From NCBI GenBank assembly GCA_003650925.1, contig QMSP01000007.1:18800-82799 (forward strand): a stretch of 64,000 nucleotides of DNA, given 5' to 3'. The notes under the pieces were generated by a model, which had not been told where the DNA came from, ran no database searches, and saw only the letters and a list, made by a program, of their open reading frames with translations. Source of the stretch: Thermoprotei archaeon (GTDB lineage: Archaea > Thermoproteota > Thermoprotei > QMSL01). This document shows, piece after piece, positions 39,000-49,599 of the stretch (within the stretch, counting starts at the first letter, position 1; every line of letters begins with the position of its first letter). Made by a program: the position numbers and the translations under genes.

Positions 39000-40106
39000 T
39001 TAGAGTATGGCTTTCTCTGTCTTCTTATCGAAGAAGTGTATTCTGTTATAGTCGAGAGTTAGCCATATCTCTTGCCCTATTCTAAGGTCTACTTCCCTAG
39101 GACCTTCAACCTTCACTATGAGCTCAGGCCCAAGCTCTACGTTGACTATGGTTCTTGTGCCTAGAGGCTCTAGAACGTATATTCTCCCCCTTATGCCCTC
39201 TGGTACCTTCTCCAAGCTTATCCTCATGTCCTCAGGCCTTACGCCTAGTATTACCTCTTCGCTAGGGGCTTGTCCTCTTAATATCTCCTCTATGTCTGAG
39301 GGCAGTGGGATCTTGAAGTATTTTGCATCAAAGAATAGCTTGCCCTCGATCTCTCTCAAAACACCCTCTACGAAGTTCATGGGTGGACTGCCTATGAAGC
39401 CAGCTACGAAGAGATTAGCTGGCTTGTTGTATAGCTCATTTGGAGTACCTACCTGTTGAAGCCTGCCAATATTCATAACAGCTATTCTATCGGCCATGGT
39501 CATGGCCTCTACTTGGTCATGTGTTACATAAATGGTAGTGACCTCCAGTTCTCTTTGTAGTCTTTTCAGATATGCCCTTGCCATGACCCTTAACTTGGCA
39601 TCTAGGTTGCTTAGGGGCTCATCCATGAGGAACACTTTGGGCCTTCTCACTATAGCTCTAGCTAGAGCTACTCGCTGCCTCTCACCACCTGAGAGCTCTG
39701 CTGGCTTTCTGTCTAATAGATGCTCTATGTGAAGCATCTTCGCTACTTCCTTAACTCTCCTCTCTATTTCACGTTTCGGCATCTTCCTCAACTTAAGTGG
39801 GAAGGCTATATTGTCGAACACTTTCATGTGTGGATAGAGAGCATAGCTCTGAAATACCATGGCTACATCTCTGTCCTTTGGAGGTATGTCATTAACTAGC
39901 TCCCCACCTATGTAGATCTCTCCCTTGGTGGGGACTTCAAGGCCTGCTATAAGCCTAAGCGTAGTAGTCTTTCCACATCCTGAAGGGCCTAAGAGAACGA
40001 AGAACTCCTTATCCTTTATGTCTAGAGTGAGATCATCAACGGCAACAACTGCTCTTTTACCACTTCTGAAGACCTTAGTCACGTGGACTAGTCTAACATC
40101 AGCCAT
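39000..40106 (-). CDS. ABC transporter ATP-binding protein (MalK/UgpC-like)
   Basis: LLGPSGCGKTTTLRLIAGLE; LSGGERQRVALARAIVRRPKVFLMDEPLSNLDAKLR; C-terminal TOBE-like region. Confidence 0.95.
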   Translation of the reverse strand: MADVRLVHVTKVFRSGKRAVVAVDDLTLDIKDKEFFVLLGPSGCGKTTTLRLIAGLEVPTKGEIYIGGELVNDIPPKDRDVAMVFQSYALYPHMKVFDNIAFPLKLRKMPKREIERRVKEVAKMLHIEHLLDRKPAELSGGERQRVALARAIVRRPKVFLMDEPLSNLDAKLRVMARAYLKRLQRELEVTTIYVTHDQVEAMTMADRIAVMNIGRLQQVGTPNELYNKPANLFVAGFIGSPPMNFVEGVLREIEGKLFFDAKYFKIPLPSDIEEILRGQAPSEEVILGVRPEDMRISLEKVPEGIRGRIYVLEPLGTRTIVNVELGPELIVKVEGPREVDLRIGQEIWLTLDYNRIHFFDKKTEKAIL

Positions 40107-40285
40107 ATTCTAGGCCTCCACTCTATGATGATTTCCTTCAATAGCGCTTATAAACCTTGTCTCTGATGTTACTTCGTGGGCTCTGCTCATGGGAGATAAA
40201 GGTCTCTCTCCTCCATGAACTCTATTGCTGGCCTGGATTAGTCGTCTGCTGAATCGTTATAAGGCCAAGCACTATAATAGAGACT

Positions 40286-41620
40286 GTGGTGAACAGCATG
40301 TCTGAGGAAATAGTCTATCGTCGTTACAAGCCAGGGGATGAGAGTGGAATAGTCGAGGTGATGAATGCCTGCTTTGACACCTTCAGAGGCTATGGACTTA
40401 ATACCGAGGTATGGCTTGACTATGATAGGAGAGACCCTGGATTCAAGAAGGAAGAAGCTCTGGTGGCTGAGCATAAGGGGCGAATAGTGGGCCATGTGCA
40501 ATTAGTGTTCAGGGAGATTAAGTTAGGCAGGAAGACCTTCATCACGACAGGTGGAATAGCTAATGTATCAACACATCCTGACTATAGAGGCAAAGGCATA
40601 GCTACCAAGCTCATGAAAATGGCTCTTGATAGATGTAAGGAGCTCAAGATACCTTTGTCCAGCCTCTTCACAGGTTATGGATATGTTGCTCATAGAATAT
40701 ATCGCAGACTAGGCTACGCTGACACATTGTTCATGACCAGGTATTTGGCTGAGGATGAAGAAGTTGAAAGGACGCTAGAGATGCTGCCTGAAGACCCTAG
40801 TGTTAGAGTCAGAGAGTACAGAGAAGGCGATGAGGAGGGGATGCTAAAGGTCTATGAGCAGCACATAGAAGAGTACACAGGAGCCATTAGAAGAGACCTG
40901 ACCTACTGGAAGAACAAACTGATAGACATAGTTTGTTATCATGGATTCTTTGCTGAGAACCTTGGAGAGGCTGCCAGGGTACTGATAGCTGAAAAGAATG
41001 GAAAAGTGACTGGCTATGCATACTTCTTCATATGGTCAAAGGCTAGAAAGCCCATAATATTCTCAAAGGAAATGGGAATCTTGACCGAACTCGTAGCCTC
41101 CGACATAAAAACGCTGGCCTCACTAGCTAAGGAGGCCTTAAAGCGGATGAGAGAGGAGAAGGTAAAGACCTTCGCGAGCCTAGTTCCGCCATATCCTCCC
41201 TACAGCGACCTCTTCCGCGAGTTTCAGCTATTTCGAGAAACTGGAATCTACATGGACGCAGTAGTAGACCAATCTCTCCTCTTCGACATGCTATGCAAGG
41301 AGTTCTCCGCCAGACTAGAGGAAGCAGGCATAAGGTCTGAATTTAGATTCCTTGTAGAGAGTCCCTATGGTAGAACACTCCTTGAAGTCAAGGAACATGA
41401 AGTGAGGGTGAGTGAAGGAAAAGCTGATGTGGAGCTAAGGTTTGTCGACATGCACTCTTTCGTTAGAATGCTCTATGGCATAGAGGGCTTTGCAGACCTT
41501 CTCCTCAAAGGGAAAATCGATGTAAGACGCTCAGATGTCAAATTCCAGACGCTATTAAACACCATGAACGCGCTCTTCCCAAGGATGAAGTGGTTCATAT
41601 GGCCTGCCGACCACTGGTGA
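40286..41620 (+). CDS. GNAT acetyltransferase with Eis-like C-terminal domain
   Basis: GIANVSTHPDYRGKGIATKLMKMALDRCKELKIPLSSLFTGYGYVAHRIYRRLGY. Confidence 0.82.
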   Translation: MVNSMSEEIVYRRYKPGDESGIVEVMNACFDTFRGYGLNTEVWLDYDRRDPGFKKEEALVAEHKGRIVGHVQLVFREIKLGRKTFITTGGIANVSTHPDYRGKGIATKLMKMALDRCKELKIPLSSLFTGYGYVAHRIYRRLGYADTLFMTRYLAEDEEVERTLEMLPEDPSVRVREYREGDEEGMLKVYEQHIEEYTGAIRRDLTYWKNKLIDIVCYHGFFAENLGEAARVLIAEKNGKVTGYAYFFIWSKARKPIIFSKEMGILTELVASDIKTLASLAKEALKRMREEKVKTFASLVPPYPPYSDLFREFQLFRETGIYMDAVVDQSLLFDMLCKEFSARLEEAGIRSEFRFLVESPYGRTLLEVKEHEVRVSEGKADVELRFVDMHSFVRMLYGIEGFADLLLKGKIDVRRSDVKFQTLLNTMNALFPRMKWFIWPADHW

Positions 41621-41753
41621 TGTCAGCAGCTTAGCCGCCCTTCTTAACACAATTCTAAAATCTTTATACTAAGTGGTAAACAGGCTTTTTCCTTTGAAAA
41701 AGTAGGTTTAAAATAAGTGAAAAGCTTTTTATTCCCTCTGGACATAATTTCAA

Positions 41754-41840
41754 ATGGCTGAGGCACCCGTCCACAAGGGTGAAGAACTCCCCTGAGGAGT
41801 CCAGGACTAGGCGTGGACGGGTTAACCGATGAGGCCGCTT
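41754..41840. ncRNA. structured GC-rich intergenic RNA candidate with 9-bp perfect stem (strand unresolved)
   Basis: CCCGTCCAC (41766-41774)/GTGGACGGG (41813-41821) enclosing ACTCC-CCTGA-GGAGT; TATA-like boxes on both strands. Confidence 0.5.
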
Positions 41841-41896
41841 ATAAACTTTTCTCAGCTTCTGACAAAAAGAAGAGAACAGGTGTGATTAGGTTTGGC

Positions 41897-43156
41897 TCAC
41901 TTCTTGAGAGCCTTACCCCATCCAAGTCTTTCATGAGCTTCTGCAAGATGTCCTGCTGCTAAAGCTGCGAGTAACGAGAGCTCACCTGCTAGGCAGGCCG
42001 CTGCTACAATCTCAGCAAACTTCTTGCAGTTTGTCCCTGGAGGATCTCCAGGGCCAGCACAGCCCATGATGGCTAAGGCTTCTCTTTGAGTGGGAAGGCC
42101 TGTTCCCCCTCCTACAGTAGCTACTTCCAGTGATGGAAGGGTTACGCTTATGTACAAGTCTCCCTCTGGAGTGACTTCGGCCATGGTTATGCCCATGGAG
42201 GATTCAACCACTTGGGCTACATCCTGGCCTGTTGCTATGAATATGGCTGCCACTATGTTGGCTATATGGGCATTTAGGCCATATGCTGAAGCAAGCCCAC
42301 TGCCTAACAGATTCTTTCTCACGTTAACCTCAACTATGGCCTCAGGCGTCGTCTTTAGCTTCTCTTCCACTATCTTTCTCTTAACCACAGCTTCGCTGAC
42401 TACAGTCTTGCCCCTGCCAAGCAGCCAATTGACTGCATTAGGCTTCTTATCTACGCATAAATTACCGCTAAGGCTTACTAGCTTGGCATATCCTGTATTC
42501 TTCTCTATGAGCTTGCAGGCTCGATCACAGCCTATGGTAACCATGTTCATGCCCATAGCATCATAGGTGTAGGCCTCAAACCTTAGCCATACGTTCCTTC
42601 CAACAATCCATGGCCTTATGTCAAGGAGCTTTAGGTAGGGACTCACAGATTCAAACTCCTTCCTAATCTCCTCTATATGCTCTCTAACCCATTCAACAAG
42701 CTCTACAGCTTTCTCCACGCTGGGAACTACAAATAGTGGAGCTCGTGTCATGTGATCTCTTATTATCTTGCTTCTGGCTCCTCCTGAAGCTGTTATGGCA
42801 CTACACCCTCTATTCACGCTAGCAACAAGCGCACCCTCTGTAGTACAGAGAGGTATGAAATACTCTCCATCAGCATAATCCCCCTTTACCTTCAGAGGGC
42901 CCGCGACTGCCATGGGGATCTGTGCACAGCCTATGGCAACCTCTATGTTCCTTCCCTTAGTAAGGTCCAAGTCGATACTGTAAGAGCCTATGTGCTCAAG
43001 CTTAGCTCCAGTCAGCTTCTCAAGAGCTTTTCTCCTTATGCTTGCAGCCCTGTCCACATCCCATTCAACATAGCCTTCAACCTTGTAGAACTTGAGTTCC
43101 TTTCTGACTAGCTTCTCAACAAGTTCATCGTCGATACTCATTTCGACACCTGTCAT
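41897..43156 (-). CDS. hmgA: HMG-CoA reductase (class I)
   Basis: ENVIGYAQIP-like IEVAIGCAQIPMAVAGPL; TTEGALVASVNRGCSAI; MGMNMVTIGCDRAC; ATGQDVAQVVESSMG. Confidence 0.95.
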   Translation of the reverse strand: MTGVEMSIDDELVEKLVRKELKFYKVEGYVEWDVDRAASIRRKALEKLTGAKLEHIGSYSIDLDLTKGRNIEVAIGCAQIPMAVAGPLKVKGDYADGEYFIPLCTTEGALVASVNRGCSAITASGGARSKIIRDHMTRAPLFVVPSVEKAVELVEWVREHIEEIRKEFESVSPYLKLLDIRPWIVGRNVWLRFEAYTYDAMGMNMVTIGCDRACKLIEKNTGYAKLVSLSGNLCVDKKPNAVNWLLGRGKTVVSEAVVKRKIVEEKLKTTPEAIVEVNVRKNLLGSGLASAYGLNAHIANIVAAIFIATGQDVAQVVESSMGITMAEVTPEGDLYISVTLPSLEVATVGGGTGLPTQREALAIMGCAGPGDPPGTNCKKFAEIVAAACLAGELSLLAALAAGHLAEAHERLGWGKALKK

Positions 43157-43259
43157 CTCTTAATACTTGAGAATATATTAAAGTCTTAGGATACATTGAG
43201 GAGGAGTTGAGCTTAAATAATAATTCATCAGCTACATAGAACTGAGAATCGGTGATACT

Positions 43260-43820
43260 ATGAGCTATCCAGATAAAGTCAGGGTTCTCATCAAGGTCTG
43301 TAAGGTCTTATCAGATAGAGGCGTGAGATATGTAGTAATAGGAGACTCAGTTCTCAACCTACTCTACCCAGGGAAGTGGACCAAGGAACCTCGTGACCTG
43401 ACGATCCTTGCCACAGAGCCTGATCTGATATTTGAGACCGAGTTCTATGAGAAGCTTGGTCAGGAAGAGGGATGGGATGTAGGTTACTCTCAAGTAGGCA
43501 CCATATACTATGAAGTCGAAGGTGAAGTCATAGAGCTGTACTCCAACATTGGAGACATATATTATCCACCACCAATGATTGATGAAGCAGCTATAGTCGA
43601 GGTTGATGATGCAAAGGTAAGAGTTCTAAGAATAGAGGATTATCTAGTCTCAAAGGCTAGAGAATGGAGGAGAGAAGAAAGAGTGACTTTAAGTGAGGTG
43701 GCCAGCTTCATAGGAAGAGAAGGTATCAAGATTGATAAGAAGCGTCTTAGGGAGATGGCTGAATACTTCGACGAGAAGGACGATATTCTTAGGAAGCTCA
43801 AGCTCGTTGGTTTACTATGA
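43260..43820 (+). CDS. nucleotidyltransferase-like protein
   Basis: GVRYVVIGDSVLNLLYPGKWTKEPRDLTILATEPDLI. Confidence 0.6.
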   Translation: MSYPDKVRVLIKVCKVLSDRGVRYVVIGDSVLNLLYPGKWTKEPRDLTILATEPDLIFETEFYEKLGQEEGWDVGYSQVGTIYYEVEGEVIELYSNIGDIYYPPPMIDEAAIVEVDDAKVRVLRIEDYLVSKAREWRREERVTLSEVASFIGREGIKIDKKRLREMAEYFDEKDDILRKLKLVGLL

Positions 43821-43858
43821 TAACTTCTTGAACCTCATTTCCTCAGGCTAATGATTTC

Positions 43859-43911
43859 TCAGCAATGGGACCTCTCATCACGTTTCAGAGTGAGGAAAAA
43901 TCATCATCTAA
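43859..43911 (-). ncRNA. C/D-box guide sRNA (sR-F), canonical boxes
   Basis: Minus: AUGAUGA-UUUUUCCUCACU(12)-CUGA-AAC-GUGAUGA-GAGGUCCCAUUG(12)-CUGA; TTTAAGG box 31 nt upstream of C. Confidence 0.82.
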
Positions 43912-43943
43912 CTACATAGATAGCCAGCGGTCCTTAAATATTT

Positions 43944-44789
43944 CTAACAGTCCACGCATTCAGCATAGTATTGCATGAGCTCTTCCCAGGTATATTTCGC
44001 TCCTCCCACTACAAGGCCCATCCATGTAATCACCACCTTGTACCTTAGGTCTCTTATCGGTCCATCTATGTGTAGCTTGACGCCTGGGATGAAGGTTGCA
44101 GATGCATATTTCCATGAGAAGTTAAACCATCTTGTGAATCCATTCATATCAACTTCATCTCTCCACAGAATGAGCTCCTTATCCTCTATGATGGACTTGA
44201 TAACCACTATAGCTCCTCTCCCTCTGTAATGAAGAGGCTCTCCATCCTCAGTCAGTACTCTGAACTTGACAGCACCTTGCCATACCTCTACATAACTATT
44301 GTTCAGAGCACATAGATCGTTCCAACTAAGTCTGTCTAGAACCACTAGTGGATGATAGACCTTCACCCCTTCATACTCCCTTGCCAAGATTATGGTCAAG
44401 TTAAATAGCCCACGTGCCTTAGCAGGATAGAGTGGGTTCCACAACCTCAACTTGACCCATCCCATTCTATCCGTAGTAGTCTCCTCTACGACAAGCGGAA
44501 ACTCGCCTATCTCAATCCCTGGAAGAGTTCTGTTGTATATTGCAACTATGATTCTCTCGTTGCTAACCCATCCTACTACTTTATTATTTACCATAGGAGT
44601 TATGAGTCTAACCAGCAGAGTTACATATCTTGCCTTATGCTCAAGCTTGTCCACATCAATATCCATTAGCTCCTCTGCTGCTCCTGCATTAGCTTCATCT
44701 AAGGCCTCAAGAACTGTATAGAACACGTCTGGAGCGAAGCTGATACTGGACACTATCAGCATCAACATCATGAGGCTCAAGGGCCACAT
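43944..44789 (-). CDS. secreted protein with N-terminal signal-like segment, unknown
   Basis: MWPLSLMMLMLIVSSISFAP leader, beta-rich body. Confidence 0.6.
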   Translation of the reverse strand: MWPLSLMMLMLIVSSISFAPDVFYTVLEALDEANAGAAEELMDIDVDKLEHKARYVTLLVRLITPMVNNKVVGWVSNERIIVAIYNRTLPGIEIGEFPLVVEETTTDRMGWVKLRLWNPLYPAKARGLFNLTIILAREYEGVKVYHPLVVLDRLSWNDLCALNNSYVEVWQGAVKFRVLTEDGEPLHYRGRGAIVVIKSIIEDKELILWRDEVDMNGFTRWFNFSWKYASATFIPGVKLHIDGPIRDLRYKVVITWMGLVVGGAKYTWEELMQYYAECVDC

Positions 44790-44949
44790 ACTCTCAAGTT
44801 ATCATAAGACTCAAACAGGTATAATAACTAATCTACTTGTCTCCCCTCGCCCTTACAAGGCTCAACCTCAACCTCCTTGGCTAGAATTGCTAGAAGTGGA
44901 AGGGTTTAAATTAGCCTATAGAGCCTAGAAACTGAGGGATGGTGAAAGC

Positions 44950-45648
44950 TTGATCATGGTCTATCACGGATCTCTATCCTTCTACATCAATTATAAGGGT
45001 GACGCTGTCGCTGTCAACATACAGCGATACCCTACCAAGGTTCTGGCTCACATAAAGTTCACTGGATCACGTATGGAACCCCAGATGGTCAAGGCTGGAA
45101 AAATCGAAATGGTCTGGGCTGGAAAAGGTATGCTGCTTAGAGGAGATAGAGAAGTGTACATAACAACAGAGAGAGGACCTGTGAGGAAAGGAGCTGACTA
45201 CTTAGTAGTTCTTCATCCAAGGAAGGACAAGGTGAAGATCTTCTTCAATGATCAGCGTACACTTATCGTAAGAGGAGAGGCCTTTGATTTCACTCATTGC
45301 AGAATAGTCACAAAACTTCACAGCATGAACATTGAAGAGGAGTTCCTCAGATTAATGATAGATGGTAAGAAGAAGGTTGAGGGAAGGCTTTATGATGAGA
45401 AGAGGAGACAGATCAGGGCTGGAGATTACTTAAGGTTCATAGCTCAGAGCGGCCTCGAGGCCTACTTTCTTGTAACTGATGTCAAGGTGTATCCTGGCTT
45501 CATGGAGATGCTTGAGAGTGAAGGCCTTCACAACGTCCTTCCCAAGGCAAGGTCTCTTGCCAATGGAATTCGAGTGTATAGAAGATTTTATAGAGAAAGA
45601 GAGGAACTTGAGTATGGAGTATGTGCTATTCACATAGTGCCTTTGTGA
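44950..45648 (+). CDS. protein with C-terminal ASCH domain
   Basis: NIEEEFLRLMIDGKKKVEGRLYDEKRRQIRAGDYLRF. Confidence 0.75.
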   Translation: MIMVYHGSLSFYINYKGDAVAVNIQRYPTKVLAHIKFTGSRMEPQMVKAGKIEMVWAGKGMLLRGDREVYITTERGPVRKGADYLVVLHPRKDKVKIFFNDQRTLIVRGEAFDFTHCRIVTKLHSMNIEEEFLRLMIDGKKKVEGRLYDEKRRQIRAGDYLRFIAQSGLEAYFLVTDVKVYPGFMEMLESEGLHNVLPKARSLANGIRVYRRFYREREELEYGVCAIHIVPL

Positions 45649-45651
45649 GTC

Positions 45652-46752
45652 CTATATAGTGACTATCTCATACTTCCTAGAGCCAAGTCCTAGCCTCTCC
45701 GCCTCCTCTAGTATAACCCACCAGTTAAGCTCTGGATAGTATAGCTTTGCCTTATCCTCCCCTGGTTTAACAAACTCATATCTGCCCTCCTTGAAGAGAT
45801 ATCCAGGCATGGCGTTTATCAAGTCCATGGAGGCCTGGTCTATGGCAACAGGGTCATAAGAGCCGAGAATTCCTATGTCTGGTATCACAGGAGACTCAAG
45901 GAAGGTTCCACAGTCACAATACCTCGTGACCTCCATGAGGAGATTTATGTAGAATACCTTATTCTTCTCAAAGGTCATTAGAACTCCCTTGGCAGCTTGA
46001 GCTGCTAGTCTTTGGATTCTATCAGTTCTATCCCACGGTATTGTTATGGCTCCACTTCTACATATGGCCAAGCAGTCACCGCAGCCTACGCATTTCTCAT
46101 AGTCTATCCTAGCCTTGCCCTCTATCACTCTGATGGCCTCCCATCTACAGTGTCTTTCGCAAAGCCTACATCCTGTGCACCTATCAACATCTACTGTAGG
46201 CTTTGAGGTTGAGTGCATGGCAAACTTAGTAGCCCTCGCGGTACATCCCATGGCTAGATTCTTGAGTGCTCCTCCAAAGCCAAATGATAGATGAAACTTC
46301 ACATGTGAGATTACTATCATAGCATCTGCTTCAGCTATTGCCGCTGCAACGTCTACTTTACCAAGCTCTCCACCCACTTTCACCTCCACGGCATCTCTTC
46401 CTCTTAGACCATCAGCTATTATTACTGGAGCATTTATAGTGCCCATTGTGAATCCATTCATAGCAGCAGTCTCTAAATAGTCTACAGCATCTCCTCTATA
46501 GCCTGCATAAAGCGTAGTGGTATCGGTCACAAAGGGTTTTCCACCATGCTTCTTAACGTAGTCTACTACTGAGCGAATTATCTGAGGACGTGGGTGTCTG
46601 AAGTTTCCCCTCTCGCCTAAGTGAACTTTTATGGCTATAATCTCGCCTTCTCCTATCATCTCATTAACTTTAGCAGCATTGAGCAAGTCTTGGATTCTCC
46701 TCATTATGTTAGTGGCTTTCCAGTCGAACTTAACCATGTATACCTTCGACAT
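45652..46752 (-). CDS. DUF362 / 4Fe-4S ferredoxin-type protein
   Basis: KVHLGERGNFRHPRPQIIRSVVDYVKKHGGKPFVTDTTTLY; CTGCRLCERHCRWEAIRV; CVGCGDCLAICRSGAI. Confidence 0.88.
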   Translation of the reverse strand: MSKVYMVKFDWKATNIMRRIQDLLNAAKVNEMIGEGEIIAIKVHLGERGNFRHPRPQIIRSVVDYVKKHGGKPFVTDTTTLYAGYRGDAVDYLETAAMNGFTMGTINAPVIIADGLRGRDAVEVKVGGELGKVDVAAAIAEADAMIVISHVKFHLSFGFGGALKNLAMGCTARATKFAMHSTSKPTVDVDRCTGCRLCERHCRWEAIRVIEGKARIDYEKCVGCGDCLAICRSGAITIPWDRTDRIQRLAAQAAKGVLMTFEKNKVFYINLLMEVTRYCDCGTFLESPVIPDIGILGSYDPVAIDQASMDLINAMPGYLFKEGRYEFVKPGEDKAKLYYPELNWWVILEEAERLGLGSRKYEIVTI

Positions 46753-46934
46753 GTGAATGACCCCTCTTAAGAGATCAGTTGAGGCCCATATTTTATCTCA
46801 TCTTCGAATATGCCATATTGTCGGCAAAGCACTTAGGGACCATGACCGAAGGCCATAAACAAATTTCTTGTTGATTGAAAAGCTTGAAATATACCCCTTA
46901 GCTTATATAGTAAGAGCTGACAGGCGGTGTAAGT

Positions 46935-48998
46935 TTGAGAAGAACCCTAGTCTTCCCCTTCACCGCAATAGTAGGACAGGAGAGAGCGAAGCTTGCCCTC
47001 ATACTTAATGCTATAAATCCCCTTATAGGAGGAGTTCTCCTTCGTGGTGATAGAGGGACTGGCAAGTCCACTATGGTTAGAGCTTTTGCTCAAGTGCTTC
47101 CAGAGATAGAGGTGGTAGCTGATTGTCCCTTTAACTGTAATCCCTATAACGTCAATGAGATGTGTGATAGCTGCTATGAGAGATACATGAGAGGAGAGAA
47201 GCTCCCTATTGAAAAGCGAAGAATGAAAGTCGTTGAGCTCCCTCTTAACGCTACCATAGATAGAGTTGTGGGCACTCTTGATATAAGAAGGGCCATAAAA
47301 GAAGGCATAAAGGCGCTTGAGCCAGGAATATTGGCTGAGGCTAATCGCAACATCCTATACATAGATGAGGTAAATCTGCTTGACGATTATATAGTTGATG
47401 TACTTCTCGATGCAGCTGCCTTTGGATGGAATATCGTGGAAAGAGAAGGCATCTCAGTCAAGCATCCTTCACGCTTCATCCTTGTCGGTAGCATGAATCC
47501 TGAGGAAGGTGAACTAAGGCCGCAAATACTTGACCGCTTTGGGCTGGTTGTTGAAGTTGAGGCTATAACAGACCCTGACCTTCGATGTGAAATAGTCAAG
47601 AGAGTTGAGGAGTTCCACTGTGATCCAGAGTCCTTTGTTAAAAAATATGAACACGAGGAGGTAAGACTGAGGGAAAGAATAAGAAGAGCAAGAGAAATAG
47701 TGAGCAAGGTGGCAATGGAGGATGAGCTGGTAAAACTTGTGGCTAAGGTCTGTGTTGAGCTCCATGTATCTACACACAGAGCTGAGATAATAACTGTTAA
47801 GTGCGCTAAAGCGCTTGCAGCCTTTGATGGCAGAACGAGAGTTGAGCTTTCTGATGTGAAGAAGGCTCTAGAGCTTGTCCTACCGCACAGGCTTAAGAAA
47901 AGCCCCTTTGACGAATCACAAGAGGTAAGAGAGCTCTTGGAAAGTCTTGATATCAAATTTCGTAAGAACCAGTACCGAGGGCAATACGAGAAATTTCGTG
48001 TAGACAGACAGAGTACTTCTCATCACTCGCAGGGTAGGGGAGAGTGGAGCGTTAGCTTGGGAGAACTATTGAGGCAGCATCACCCAGTCATGGTGATCAC
48101 TACCATGCCTTTTTACAGAGATATTCCTACGCCTCCTCAATATCATGCTCCTTTAGACAGGATCTTCAAAGTCAGAAAGGACTTCGACATAACCTCCAAT
48201 ATCTATCCTAGGATAAAGCAACAACGTGTAGGGTCAAGAGTAGGGCATAGAGCCTCTAGAAGGAGTTACATAAAGAAAGTTGGCGGCAAGATGGGAGTGT
48301 ACATAACCTATATGGTTCCCAAGGATGTCAAGAAAGTTGATGACATCGCTGTTGATGCTACTATAAGAGCTGCTGTGCTGAGGATGATAGGCTGGAAAGT
48401 AAAAGCTCCTCCCATCAAAGTATCAGACGAGGACATAAGGGAGAGGGTTAGGAGAAGACCTGTAAGCCACCTGATAATACTAATCCTTGACTCAAGTGGC
48501 TCTATGGCTGCTCTCAGGAGAATAGAATTAGCAAAAGGTATACTATGGAACCTAGCCAAGAGAGCCTACATAGACAAGGACTACGTGTCCCTTATAGTGT
48601 TCAGAAGAAATCACGCAAAGATCCTCGTAGAACCCACGAGAAACTATAAGAGAGTTATGTTAGAGCTTGAACGAGTACCTACAGGAGGAAAGACCCCTCT
48701 TTCACATGCCCTCCTCGAGGCTTATAGGCTGATAAAGAGAGAAAAGATTAAGAATAAAGACCTTCAGGTAAGTCTCATCATAGTTACTGATGGCAAGGCA
48801 AATGTTCCACTCAATCCATCAGGATCTATTGAGGAGGAGATAAGAAGATTGGGAACCGCCATAAGAAAGCTTGGCGTGAGATCTCTCATAGTTGATACAA
48901 GACTTCCCTTTGAAGTCAATCTGGCCCTGGACTACATGAACGAATTAGTTGAAGCTCTAAATGCAAGATGTGTGAGAGTTCCAGTAATAGGAGCCTAG
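46935..48998 (+). CDS. Mg-chelatase/cobaltochelatase-like AAA+ (ChlI) fused to VWA (ChlD)
   Basis: [45 protein letters not shown]-terminal [25 protein letters not shown]. Confidence 0.93.
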   Translation: MRRTLVFPFTAIVGQERAKLALILNAINPLIGGVLLRGDRGTGKSTMVRAFAQVLPEIEVVADCPFNCNPYNVNEMCDSCYERYMRGEKLPIEKRRMKVVELPLNATIDRVVGTLDIRRAIKEGIKALEPGILAEANRNILYIDEVNLLDDYIVDVLLDAAAFGWNIVEREGISVKHPSRFILVGSMNPEEGELRPQILDRFGLVVEVEAITDPDLRCEIVKRVEEFHCDPESFVKKYEHEEVRLRERIRRAREIVSKVAMEDELVKLVAKVCVELHVSTHRAEIITVKCAKALAAFDGRTRVELSDVKKALELVLPHRLKKSPFDESQEVRELLESLDIKFRKNQYRGQYEKFRVDRQSTSHHSQGRGEWSVSLGELLRQHHPVMVITTMPFYRDIPTPPQYHAPLDRIFKVRKDFDITSNIYPRIKQQRVGSRVGHRASRRSYIKKVGGKMGVYITYMVPKDVKKVDDIAVDATIRAAVLRMIGWKVKAPPIKVSDEDIRERVRRRPVSHLIILILDSSGSMAALRRIELAKGILWNLAKRAYIDKDYVSLIVFRRNHAKILVEPTRNYKRVMLELERVPTGGKTPLSHALLEAYRLIKREKIKNKDLQVSLIIVTDGKANVPLNPSGSIEEEIRRLGTAIRKLGVRSLIVDTRLPFEVNLALDYMNELVEALNARCVRVPVIGA

Positions 48999-49056
48999 GG
49001 AATATTGGAAGAAAACACAGGGATGTTTTTAGTTGTCCTCAGCGTGCTTTGTGCCT

Positions 49057-49245
49057 CTACTCAGTCTTTACACCCTTTCTGAAGAAGGTTCCACAGTTGG
49101 GGCACTTAAATAGACCTATTGTGACGGGTTTTCTCCCTTTGGGAGCAAGCTGCCATGTCTTTATTGGCTTCTCCACTTCAGTACCACATTTGGGACACTT
49201 GGGCATCATGCTCACCCCTACTTGTCTCCTCTTCAAGATTAACAA
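49057..49245 (-). CDS. small zinc-ribbon protein
   Basis: [42 protein letters not shown]. Confidence 0.8.
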   Translation of the reverse strand: MLILKRRQVGVSMMPKCPKCGTEVEKPIKTWQLAPKGRKPVTIGLFKCPNCGTFFRKGVKTE

Positions 49246-49599
49246 GGAGCCAGACCATTATATATGTATCGTCCACATAAAGTCACATCTTTATCCTTTT
49301 CTTTGAGACTCTGAGAAAGAAGCTAAGGACTTTTCAAGATATTTCAAGAGCTTTCAGAGCTCTAGGGAAGAAAAGAAGACAAAATCTTGCTTTATTTCGG
49401 AAAAGAAGCTCAATTCCCTCTATAAAACATAAAATCTTAGCAATTCTCTCCATTTTTCCTAAAATCAGCTGAGATCAGCCTTATTTCTTTTATTTTAAGA
49501 AATTTCCTTTCTTCCTTTGGCATAAACAGCTCTCTTCTGTTTTCTTTAGGTCAGAGTTAGTGAAAAATAGGGCTTCATAGTATTGACCCTGGGGATTAA

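Noticed and set aside
40107-40285. C/D sRNA upstream of the ABC transporter (ATGATGA at 40124)
   Set aside because: No CTGA at 11-13 nt; TTTATAAG there is explained as the ABC gene promoter on minus.
41766-41821. Hammerhead ribozyme (CUGAGGAGUCC-like core)
   Set aside because: No GAAA segment and no stem II/III arrangement; only a partial CUGANGA match.
47387-47956. 189-aa minus ORF inside the Mg-chelatase gene
   Set aside because: Shadow ORF antisense to a strongly recognised AAA+/VWA gene.
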